Assembly (NCBI RefSeq): GCF_002884975.1
Contig: NZ_PJKB01000001.1
Span: 248,001 to 312,000, forward strand
DNA length: 64,000 bases
Direction: 5' to 3'
Source of the DNA: Akkermansia muciniphila
Lineage (GTDB): Bacteria > Verrucomicrobiota > Verrucomicrobiia > Verrucomicrobiales > Akkermansiaceae
Each line of letters begins with the position of its first letter. Position 1 is the first letter of the stretch. The position numbers and the translations under genes were made by a program. Below are positions 56,377 through 64,000 of this stretch, piece by piece. The notes beneath the pieces are model-generated. The model was not told the origin of the DNA and made no database searches. It saw nothing but the letters and a program-made list of their open reading frames with translations.

Positions 56377-59300
56377 ATGAAAAAGAAATCTCTCTTCGGC
56401 GTCCTTGTGGCGGTGGCTCTCTCCGCTCTGGGGAATCCGGGGCAGGGTGCGGGAACGGTGGAATCCTTCGGCGTGGACTTCGGCAATGCGGCTTCTGCGG
56501 CACAGCCGGGCTGGACGAATATGGGGGTGGTGACCGTCACGCCGTCTTCCACGCTGAAAAGCGTGCCCCTGCGGAGGAATAACCTGGAAGCCTCTTCCTC
56601 CCCCGTGCTGGCCGGAACGCTGTTTGGCCGCTCCGTTTATCTGGCGGTAACGGCCAAGTCGGAAGCGAGCGTGGGAAACATGTGCTATAACAACGCCAAT
56701 TCAACGTGGCGGGAAAAGGGGGAAACCCGCGGAGGGCAACCGGGCGGCGTGCTGCAGGCGGAAAGCGCCTTCTCCTTTCCGAATCATGGGGAAGCCCTGA
56801 ATACGAGTTTGCAGCTATTTACCAACGGCATGGCGGTCCGGGCCGGCACGGTGCGCGTTTCCCTCTCCGGACTGCAGCCCGGCAAGGAATATTCCGTTTC
56901 TTTTTTCCTGGGCAGCGGCAAGCCCGCGTACCAGTCCGTTTACCTGGTATCCGGCGCTCATGTGGACGTAAAGGCGCTTCAGACCTCCACCGGTTCCCGC
57001 ACGGAAGAGATGTGGAAAGGGGGCGTCAACACGGCGGACGCGGATACCTACATGGCGGTGGAATGGACCGCGGCAGCGGATGAAGCCGGGACGCTCGTTT
57101 TTGACGTGGTGAAGGAAGGCAACTCCGCCGGAACCGGAGCCCTGAATCTGAATGCGCTGACTGTCCGCACGGATGATACCCCGGCCCCTCCCGCTCCGGA
57201 GCCGAAGCCCGTCAGCGTGCTCCACAACAGGGCGCTGACCGTTCTTCCCTCCCCGGTGGCGCTTCCCGTTCCTGCGGATGCCTGGACCGGAACGGGGGAA
57301 ATGACTTGTGAACTTTGGGTCAGGCCGGATGGGGACGCCGCCTCCGGCGCTATTCTTTCCCTGGGGGCTTCCACGCTCTCCCTGAACGCAGGCCGTCTGC
57401 ATCTGGAATCCGGGAATGCGGAAGCTCCCGCCTCCGTGGAGGCTTCCGGCCAGCCCTTCGCCGCCGGAACCTGGCACCATGTGGCCGTGGCCCTGGGAAC
57501 GGAAAACGTCAGCCTGTATGTGGACGGAACATTGGCGGGAACCGCTCCTGCCGCGCCTTACCTGGCCTCCATGAAAAACGGCTGGACAGGCCTGGTGCTG
57601 GCTGCGCAGTTCAAGGGCGCCCGGGACGAACTGCGGTTCTGGAATGCGGAGCTGGGGACCGGGGCGGACGACTTTTTCCTGACGGGGCCGCTGCCCATGG
57701 CCCACCCCAGGTATGGCCGCCTGGTGGGGCTGTGGCGGCTGGACGGAGACTTCCGGGACGCCAAGTGGACGGAATTCGCGGATAAAACGGGCAGCTCCTT
57801 CACCCGCCCGTACCAGGCGGTGACGCCGTCCGGCACGGAATTCTCCATCGTCACGGACAACAATACCTTCCGGTACATGCTCATGACAGCTTATGTACGG
57901 GATAGCCACCTGCGCTACCACTGGCTTTCCCGCTCCCATATCATTAACAACAATGACCTCATCTACATCGGCGTAACAGGCCTCACCGCAGATGGAACCA
58001 TCACTCACTGGCGGCCGGATAATGACGTAAAGGAAAAAAACGGCGTTACGTTTCTCCCCCGGGAAGGAACCCGGACCAGCATCTACCGCTTTACCGGACC
58101 GAATGCCTCCATGCGTGTAGGGGGCGGCCTGCTGGGCGGCGATCCTGCCGCCTTCACCATTGAGGCTGACATGCTCCTTTCCGCCGAACGGGAAAATTTC
58201 ATTCTGTTTGGCAACGACAACGTCTCTCTGACAATCTCTTGGGCGGCTGACCATTACCGCGCGCGCATCCAGGTGGGAACCTCCAAGGCCTGGGAAGCCG
58301 ACTTGCCCGACATACTCCTCAACGAATATTTCTGGATCGCCTTTGTGCGCAATAACGATACGGGAACCTTCTATCTGAACAACACGGCCGTAGAAACCGT
58401 GGCCGCCGCCGCCGGAAATGATCTGGACAGCCAGACGGCCAATGCAGTCGTTGGAAGCAATCTGGTCGGCAACATTGACGAGATGCGCATCTGGGTGGAA
58501 GCCCGTGCCGCCGGAAAACTGGGAAAGGCCGTCCAGCACGCCTGGGCGGACCGCCAGATTGTCGCCTACTGGGGAGACAGTGACGTAGAAGACTATGACA
58601 CCGCTTCCTGGGTGAGCGACCTGCGCTATCTGCGCGAACTCACGGCAGAAGTGGAAGGAATAAACATCCGTCTCTGTGTTTCAGGCGGTTCCGATTGGAA
58701 AAAGATGTTGGGCAATGAAGCGGCCAGAAACAAATTCGCCACACAAATTGCAGAAATGCTGAACGAATACGGCGATTTGCTGGATGGCGTGGACCTGGAC
58801 TTTGAATGGCTTTACCAGGGGGATTCCCTGTGGAACGGCTATGGGGCGCTGGCTGAAGCCATCAGGCAGAAAATCGGCTCCGGGCCTGTTTTTACCATCA
58901 CGCTGCACACGGTGGCCTACTGGTTCCCCAAGGACAAGATTCAATTTGTGGATTTCTTCCCGTTCCAGAATTATGGGCCCAGCAGCAGCGCTGGCACCTA
59001 TAACACCATGGTTTCCGCCTGTAATTTATTTAGATCCTGGGGGTATCCGGATTCCAAAATCCAGCTCAGCGGTCCTTTTTACGGAGTAACTGGTGCCTCC
59101 GGCGCCACAGATGCCATGCTGTACCGTGACCTGAAGGGAGAGGAGGAACTTAACGATCCCGCACTGGACCAGCTCACCCTGAACAGCAATGGTAAAAAAT
59201 ACTATTACAATGGAGTAGACACGACGCGGAAGAAAAACAAATACATCAGTGATCAAAAACTGGCTGGCTTCATGTACTGGGATTTGGGTGGCGACATCTC

Positions 59301-60063
59301 CGACTCCCGGAATGAAAGCAACTACTTTGACCAGCGTTCCCTGCTGCGCGCCGCCAACCGCTACGTGTCTTCCACGTCGTTCCCCGTTACGGCTTCCCCG
59401 TTCGGCTTGTCCCGGGTGGGGGCATCCGTTCCCGCCGCCGGAGGGCCGGTGGATGTGGAAGTGCAGATGGAAGAGGAAGCCCTGGGCTGGGTGGTGGCGG
59501 AATCCCCGGAATGGATTTCCGTTTCCGCCTCTTCCGGCATGGGCCGGACCACGGTCATCCTGACGGCGTCGGAAAACAAATCCGCCGCCGGACGGTCCGG
59601 AACGGTGGTATTCCGCGCTTCCGACAAGCAGGAATGCGCCGTCACCGTGACGCAGGCCGGGGCAGACCTGGCGGGCTATGACAAGTGGGTGCAGGACACC
59701 TTCCCGCCGGACGCCACGGCGGACCGGACGGCGGCGGATGCCTCCCCCGCCGGGGACGGCGTCACCAACCTGATGAAATACGCCACGGGCCTGGACCCGC
59801 TGAAACCCTGCGGAAGCGTGACGAAAGTATCCGTGGAAGAAGGCGCAGACGGGAACAGGCATCTGGTGCTGCGGTGGCCCGTAAATCCGCAGGCGGCGGA
59901 GGTAAAGCATGAAGTGGAAGTCTCCCCGGACCTGGTCAGCTGGATATCCCTGGGGGAAGTGGAGACCGCCGGAAAAACATCTGCGGAATTCCGGGACGCG
60001 GAACCCGTGCAGGAGAGTGGAATGAAACGCCGCTTCCTGCGCTTGAAGGTGACGCGGGAATAG
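56377..60063 (+). CDS. Secreted multidomain GH18 glycosidase with BACON domain
   Basis: 1228 residues from ATG 56377 (signal peptide MKKKSLFGVLVAVALSALG). Order: N-terminal beta-sandwich (about 27-270), LamG/ConA-like domain 1 (about 283-460), LamG-like domain 2 (about 566-715), GH18 (about 725-1000), BACON (about 1004-1110) and a C-terminal beta-domain common in Verrucomicrobia. GH18 shows IVAYWGDS at its start, SGGSDW, and the catalytic DGVDLDFEW (803-811) with acid Glu810. It should hydrolyse beta-1,4-GlcNAc linkages, as a chitinase or an endo-beta-N-acetylglucosaminidase on host glycoproteins; several Akkermansia GH18s are of the second kind. LamG and BACON parts probably bind glycans or mucin. 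No sorting signal at the C-terminus. Confidence 0.88.
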   Translation: MKKKSLFGVLVAVALSALGNPGQGAGTVESFGVDFGNAASAAQPGWTNMGVVTVTPSSTLKSVPLRRNNLEASSSPVLAGTLFGRSVYLAVTAKSEASVGNMCYNNANSTWREKGETRGGQPGGVLQAESAFSFPNHGEALNTSLQLFTNGMAVRAGTVRVSLSGLQPGKEYSVSFFLGSGKPAYQSVYLVSGAHVDVKALQTSTGSRTEEMWKGGVNTADADTYMAVEWTAAADEAGTLVFDVVKEGNSAGTGALNLNALTVRTDDTPAPPAPEPKPVSVLHNRALTVLPSPVALPVPADAWTGTGEMTCELWVRPDGDAASGAILSLGASTLSLNAGRLHLESGNAEAPASVEASGQPFAAGTWHHVAVALGTENVSLYVDGTLAGTAPAAPYLASMKNGWTGLVLAAQFKGARDELRFWNAELGTGADDFFLTGPLPMAHPRYGRLVGLWRLDGDFRDAKWTEFADKTGSSFTRPYQAVTPSGTEFSIVTDNNTFRYMLMTAYVRDSHLRYHWLSRSHIINNNDLIYIGVTGLTADGTITHWRPDNDVKEKNGVTFLPREGTRTSIYRFTGPNASMRVGGGLLGGDPAAFTIEADMLLSAERENFILFGNDNVSLTISWAADHYRARIQVGTSKAWEADLPDILLNEYFWIAFVRNNDTGTFYLNNTAVETVAAAAGNDLDSQTANAVVGSNLVGNIDEMRIWVEARAAGKLGKAVQHAWADRQIVAYWGDSDVEDYDTASWVSDLRYLRELTAEVEGINIRLCVSGGSDWKKMLGNEAARNKFATQIAEMLNEYGDLLDGVDLDFEWLYQGDSLWNGYGALAEAIRQKIGSGPVFTITLHTVAYWFPKDKIQFVDFFPFQNYGPSSSAGTYNTMVSACNLFRSWGYPDSKIQLSGPFYGVTGASGATDAMLYRDLKGEEELNDPALDQLTLNSNGKKYYYNGVDTTRKKNKYISDQKLAGFMYWDLGGDISDSRNESNYFDQRSLLRAANRYVSSTSFPVTASPFGLSRVGASVPAAGGPVDVEVQMEEEALGWVVAESPEWISVSASSGMGRTTVILTASENKSAAGRSGTVVFRASDKQECAVTVTQAGADLAGYDKWVQDTFPPDATADRTAADASPAGDGVTNLMKYATGLDPLKPCGSVTKVSVEEGADGNRHLVLRWPVNPQAAEVKHEVEVSPDLVSWISLGEVETAGKTSAEFRDAEPVQESGMKRRFLRLKVTRE

Positions 60064-60110
60064 CTCCGGGACTTTGACACCTCTTCCCCGCAGAACGGCA
60101 GGCTGGACAA

Positions 60111-60136
60111 TCAGCGCATCCGTAAAAATGCGCTGA
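60111..60136. terminator. Hairpin between convergent genes
   Basis: TCAGCGCAT (60111-60119) and ATGCGCTGA (60128-60136) form a 9-bp stem with an 8-nt loop between the GH18 and Sel1 genes. No clear U tract; it may end either transcript. Confidence 0.4.
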
Positions 60137-60242
60137 TGTTCTGGAAAAGCGCATTCTCTGCGCCCGCGTTTATTCTTAAGGCCGCCCCCGCAGGACTGCG
60201 GCGCTTCCGGAACCCTTCAGGCCCGTTGCGGGATAACGCAGG

Positions 60243-63029
60243 CTACTTCCCCTTCTTCTTAATCTTTTCCTTCACCCGCTCCACATTGGCGCGGGCGTCT
60301 TCATTCCCCAGTTCCGCCGCCTGTTCGTACCACTTCTGGGCTTCGGCCAGATCCTTGGCCACGCCCGTTCCGCGTTCATACATGGAACCCAGGTTATTCA
60401 TGGACTTGGCGTCATCCTGTTCCGCGCCCTTGATGTAAAACTGGTAGGCCAGGGCCGTATCCTGCGGTATTCCCAGGCCTTCCTCATGCAGGTAGCCCAG
60501 CAGGAAATACATGCCCGGAACGGCATGCGTCTGGTTCTGCTCCAGCTTGGTCAGAATATCCAGCGCCGCCTTGGGGTCCGGCTCCATGTCCTCTCCCTTG
60601 ATGAGCAGGCGCGCCTTTTCCACCAGGGCTTCCGGGTCCTTGGTCTCCGCGGCCTTCAGCACGTAATCCTTGTGCAATTCCTTGTTCGGCTGCACGCCGA
60701 TTCCCTGCTCGTAATACCGGGCCAGCCTCTTGAGGCCGCGCACATCCTCCTTCTTCACCAGCGCGGTGGCTGCCGTCATGGCGGAAGCCAGGAGCTGCTG
60801 CCGTTCCGCAGGGTCTTTCATGTTCCCGGCCACGGTTTCATAATAATTGGCCAGCTCGTCCAGGGCGGTAAGGCTGCCCAGCTCCACGGCCTGTTCCCAG
60901 AGCTTCACGGCCTCCGGGTTGATGGCCTGCGGCGCGGGGGCCTGGCGTTCCTTGCCGGACGGCGTCATCCAGGGCGGGACGGCTCCGGCGTCCGTCAGGG
61001 TATCTTCCGCCTTATCCTTTGCGCCCGGCTTTTTGAGCCACGGGGGAGTATCTTCATCCGCCCCGTTCAGGGTCAGCTTCACCTGCTGGTAGGGGGAGCC
61101 GGCGGGATTCTGCCGGATGCCCTGCGCCGCCGCTTCCTCCAGATTCTGGGGATAGGCTGCCTGGTTGGCCAGGAAAAGCAGGGAGGGAATATGCCCGCGC
61201 GCCGCCAGGCCGTGCATCATGGCGCTGTAAGGCTGGAGGTTTTCATTATTGGAACTCCACATGTCCGCCGCATCCACATGGCCTTTCAGGGCTCCCCGGA
61301 ACATCCAGGAATCCCCCTCCGCCATGCGTTTCTCCAGACCGAATTCATAGATGAGGGCGCGGCCGAGCACGTACATGCCGCAGGGGTCCCCCTGTCCGGC
61401 GGAAAGCCGGGCCCAGGCCAGGGCTTCCGGGTAGCCGGATTCCTCGCTCCTGTAGCTGAACAACATCAGGTAGGCCAGGTCCGCCTGGCTGCGGGCGTCC
61501 CCTTCCTGCGCTTTTTTGCGGAGAACGGCGGTCAGGTCTTCCCACTGTTCCGGAGTGACGTATTCGGAAATGCCTCTCAGCGTGATGAAATCCCCGGAGG
61601 CGGCTTTAGCCAGGCAGTCATTCAGCAGGGTTTTGGCCGGTTCCATGGCAGGCCTGTCCATCAACTCCGGGTCCTCCATCTGGGCCAGGCGCAGCCTGGC
61701 CAGGGGATGGCCTTCTTCTGCCGCCTGCTTGTACCATGTGCGCATGTTTTCCCGCGCTTCATGGGCCTTCCCCACGGAATCCATGGTGTTGGCAAGTTCC
61801 TCTTTCCACAGCTCGCCCAGCTGGACGCTTGAATCCGCGTCTCCCAGCTGGGAGGCCAGTTCCAGCTCCTTGTGCGTCTTGGCGTAGGGCGGGAGCTGGT
61901 TGAGCTTTTTCTGGGGCAGGGTAAGCGGTTCCTTCAGGAAGGGCATGCCCCGTTCGTCATGAAGGGCCAGCAGGTCCAGGGCGGCCTTGCGCAGCTCCTG
62001 CTCCTGCGGGGGCTTCTGTTCGGAAATCCACTGCGCGTACCAGGCACAGGCATTATTGCTCCCCAGCTTCCGGGCTTTGTCACAGACGAGCTTTACCTGG
62101 CCGTTCTCCAGCTTGGGGAGTCCATTGGCGCTCCGGGAAATCAGGGCCAGCATGGTTGGAAGATCCCCCCTCTCCAGAAGTTCCGTGAAGTATTCATGGC
62201 TGAGCTTGCCGCGGATTTCTTCAGGCAGCGTGGGAAGCATGGTCATGGCCGTGGCGTGCCCCGCCTCTGCCGCTTTGGAAAGCGTCGCAAAGGCCAGTTC
62301 CTGCCACTCCTTCCGGCGCGGATGGTCCGGGGCAGCCGTCTTTGCCAGAGAATGGGCCAGTTCCCCCATCCGGGCCAGAAGAACCGGTCTGGCGTTTTTC
62401 CGGTGCTTCATCAGGGAATCCAGAACGGCGGCCGGGTCCTCCTTCAGCCAGTCCACCTTGATGAAGGCGAGCTGGGCCAGCGCGTCCTGGTCGCCGGAGG
62501 CGGCCTTCTTCTCCAGCGGGGCCAGGTAGCGTCTCAACTCCGCCTCCGGCAGGTCTGTAACGGTGTACAGTGCGGTGACGGCGTCCATGTCCCCTTTCCC
62601 GGCCAGCTTGCGGCAGGCCTCCAGCCATTCCGCGTGCTCCGGCTGCATGGGTTGCGCCTTGAAAATGCCGAAAATCCCGTAGGGGTCCGTCATCATGAGC
62701 CTGGGAGCCGGATGCCCGGATGCGGTCGCCGCGTCACGGAAAAAATGCTGCATGTGTTCCAGGCAGGCCAGCGGCAGGTCCCCGCGGTTCAGGTAATAAA
62801 GCCCCATCCAGTACTCCCCGGCCAGCATGTTGGCCCGGAAATCTCCCGTGGCGGCCTTGTCAAGCAATTCCCCATACGTCCAGCCGCCGTCCATGGGCAG
62901 TTGGGAAAGGTCCCGGACCGGGGCGGACTCCGTCTGCCCGGGGGGATTTGCCGCCGCCTGGGATGAAGCGTCCTGGGCGTAGACCGGGAGGGAAAAAATA
63001 AAGGGAATAAGCAGAAGACGGGCACGCAT
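60243..63029 (-). CDS. Exported Sel1-repeat protein
   Basis: 928 residues with a signal peptide (MRARLLLIPFIFSLPVYA, cleavage before QD). Almost the entire chain is Sel1/TPR-like helical hairpins; clear Sel1 units are YFLLGYLHEEGLGIPQD and MNNLGSMYERGTGVAKD near the C-terminus. A Pro/Lys-rich stretch around residues 655-700 (WLKKPGAKDKAEDT) interrupts the array. Sel1 proteins act as scaffolds or in contacts with host or envelope proteins; no catalytic motif. The last residues are a Lys-rich helix. Confidence 0.8.
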   Translation of the reverse strand: MRARLLLIPFIFSLPVYAQDASSQAAANPPGQTESAPVRDLSQLPMDGGWTYGELLDKAATGDFRANMLAGEYWMGLYYLNRGDLPLACLEHMQHFFRDAATASGHPAPRLMMTDPYGIFGIFKAQPMQPEHAEWLEACRKLAGKGDMDAVTALYTVTDLPEAELRRYLAPLEKKAASGDQDALAQLAFIKVDWLKEDPAAVLDSLMKHRKNARPVLLARMGELAHSLAKTAAPDHPRRKEWQELAFATLSKAAEAGHATAMTMLPTLPEEIRGKLSHEYFTELLERGDLPTMLALISRSANGLPKLENGQVKLVCDKARKLGSNNACAWYAQWISEQKPPQEQELRKAALDLLALHDERGMPFLKEPLTLPQKKLNQLPPYAKTHKELELASQLGDADSSVQLGELWKEELANTMDSVGKAHEARENMRTWYKQAAEEGHPLARLRLAQMEDPELMDRPAMEPAKTLLNDCLAKAASGDFITLRGISEYVTPEQWEDLTAVLRKKAQEGDARSQADLAYLMLFSYRSEESGYPEALAWARLSAGQGDPCGMYVLGRALIYEFGLEKRMAEGDSWMFRGALKGHVDAADMWSSNNENLQPYSAMMHGLAARGHIPSLLFLANQAAYPQNLEEAAAQGIRQNPAGSPYQQVKLTLNGADEDTPPWLKKPGAKDKAEDTLTDAGAVPPWMTPSGKERQAPAPQAINPEAVKLWEQAVELGSLTALDELANYYETVAGNMKDPAERQQLLASAMTAATALVKKEDVRGLKRLARYYEQGIGVQPNKELHKDYVLKAAETKDPEALVEKARLLIKGEDMEPDPKAALDILTKLEQNQTHAVPGMYFLLGYLHEEGLGIPQDTALAYQFYIKGAEQDDAKSMNNLGSMYERGTGVAKDLAEAQKWYEQAAELGNEDARANVERVKEKIKKKGK

Positions 63030-63289
63030 GGGTCAGCTCTTTTCTAGCAGGAAAAACCTCTGCCCTACAAGCGTTTTTCACGTGACTGAATGTTTAACTA
63101 TTTATTATGTCACGTTCTTTATTAAAGCAGGCTCATGAAACGGCTCCGGGAGGCTCCAAGCACGGGTACGGCAGCCCGCAAGGTGGAGGGAAACAGAGGC
63201 GGAATTCATGGGCAGGAGTGACGGAATGGACAAAGTAATTCTACTGTGTTCACTCGGTCCATGAAGTCCGGATTTTTTAGAGAAAAACC

Positions 63290-63306
63290 TTTGGCGGCGG
63301 TAGCCG
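63290..63306 (+). repeat. 17-bp dispersed repeat, copy 2
   Basis: TTTGGCGGCGGTAGCCG, identical to 55282-55298; it ends 2 nt before the end of the ligase gene. The stretch 63030-63289 holds no supported gene. Confidence 0.6.
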
Positions 63307-63308
63307 CA

Positions 63309-64000
63309 CTAAACCTCCCGGCGTTTTTCCGTCTGTTCCCGCAGCAGGGCTTGCAGCCGGCTGCGGTCCAGTTTCCCCATCACCGTCAGGGGAATAGGTA
63401 GCTCCATGATGGAACGGATGCGCTGGGGGCCGGGAGCCGCCGCATTCCATTCACGGCAGGCCTGTTCCAGCAATGCCGCGGAAGGCCCGCAGGCGACCAG
63501 TTCGGTTCCCGCGCGCGGATGCGGGACGGCCTCCACGACGGCCTCCGGGACACTGCGGCGCAGGGCGTCCTGGACGGCGTCCGGGTCCACCAGTTCCCCC
63601 AGGACTTTGACGAGCCTGTCCGCCCGGCGCAGGAAGGTCAGCAGGCGGCCTTCCAGGCGCACCAGGTCGCGGGTTTGCCACCATTCCCGCGGGTCCACCC
63701 GTTCCAGCAGAAATTCTCCGTTGGGCTGCGTCAGCAGGCGGCCGCACAGCTTGCCTTCCCCCTGGAAGCGCAGGAGCCCTCCTTCATCTGTTGCCGCCTC
63801 CCAGTGCGGCAAAAGGGAAAGGCGGTCCGTGTGGTAGGGATCACCGGGAAGGGCCGTAGCCAGCTGGGAGCCGGACTCCGTCATGCCGTAGCTCTGCACC
63901 ACGGGCCAGCCCAGGGCGCGTGCCTTCCGCCCCGTTTCCAGGTCCAGGGCGCCCCCGCCCACAATGATGCATCCGGCGGTGGCCGGAGCCTGGAGACGGT
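63309..64000 (-). CDS. AMP-binding (MenE-like) acyl-CoA ligase, partial
   Basis: The gene runs off the window; 230 residues of the C-terminal part are seen. Marks of the ANL superfamily: GCIIVGGGALD, QSYGMTESGSQLAT (A5 motif), the TRDLVRLEGRLLTFLRRADRLVKVLGE hinge (A8; given as TRDLVRLEG and RRADRLVKVLGE) and a C-terminal LTVMGKLDRSRL with the catalytic Lys. The compact C-terminal domain and the GGG motif favour o-succinylbenzoate-CoA ligase (MenE, menaquinone synthesis), but other acyl-CoA ligases are possible without the N-terminal half. Confidence 0.75.
   Translation of the reverse strand, partial: RLQAPATAGCIIVGGGALDLETGRKARALGWPVVQSYGMTESGSQLATALPGDPYHTDRLSLLPHWEAATDEGGLLRFQGEGKLCGRLLTQPNGEFLLERVDPREWWQTRDLVRLEGRLLTFLRRADRLVKVLGELVDPDAVQDALRRSVPEAVVEAVPHPRAGTELVACGPSAALLEQACREWNAAAPGPQRIRSIMELPIPLTVMGKLDRSRLQALLREQTEKRREV

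Overview
The window looks like a Verrucomicrobiota chromosome, most probably Akkermansia. The evidence is moderately high GC with sparse Shine-Dalgarno sites, a double-length UvrA of the Chlamydia/PVC type, a long SecA without a zinc tail, a PEP-CTERM protein next to a multidomain GH18 glycosidase with a BACON domain, and many glycosyltransferases. An almost complete corrin-ring pathway argues against the type-strain lineage of A. muciniphila, which from memory of published comparative genomics lacks it, and points to another Akkermansia phylogroup. That placement is an inference.

Layout. 1-1730: 3' end of a tRNA with its terminator, a low-GC solitary HsdR_N-type protein and a decayed gene remnant. 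1730-14443: argA, secA, a lipoprotein, an unknown anchored protein, the double-length uvrA and a GNAT. 14507-29587: a surface-glycan and toxin region with a glycosyltransferase-like protein, an operon (GT4; a four-domain pyruvyltransferase/GT31/methyltransferase/GT11 protein; a GT6), a 2037-residue RHS/YD-repeat protein with a foreign-looking C-terminal tip followed by a frameshifted ORF, a GT25, then tRNA-Ser(UGA). 30073-41382: cobalamin. btuR/cobO is convergent with a minus-strand operon cbiK-cbiL-membrane protein-cbiC-cbiD-cbiET-cbiFGH-cbiA::kinase, driven by a promoter and a cobalamin riboswitch. 41575-45667: TfoX-like protein, thioredoxin-like protein, GNAT, zinc-ribbon membrane protein, lipoprotein and a 47-residue ORF. 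45847-47747: a very AT-rich AAA ATPase plus TOPRIM-like pair, a candidate anti-phage system. 47908-54889: argS, a TPR lipoprotein, an M3 peptidase and a Gfo/Idh/MocA oxidoreductase. 55434-64000: PEP-CTERM protein, GH18 glycosidase, Sel1-repeat protein and a partial MenE-like ligase.

How the genes fit together. The GT operon holds the enzyme families needed to build Gal-beta1,3, Fuc-alpha1,2 and Gal/GalNAc-alpha1,3 linkages, the order of a histo-blood-group A/B determinant, so it may decorate the cell with a host-like glycan. The cobalamin operon fuses many steps into few polypeptides but has no visible precorrin-6A reductase (CbiJ). The most novel-looking items are the four-domain glycan enzyme, the CbiA-kinase fusion, the AAA/TOPRIM pair and the RHS tip with its broken partner ORF.
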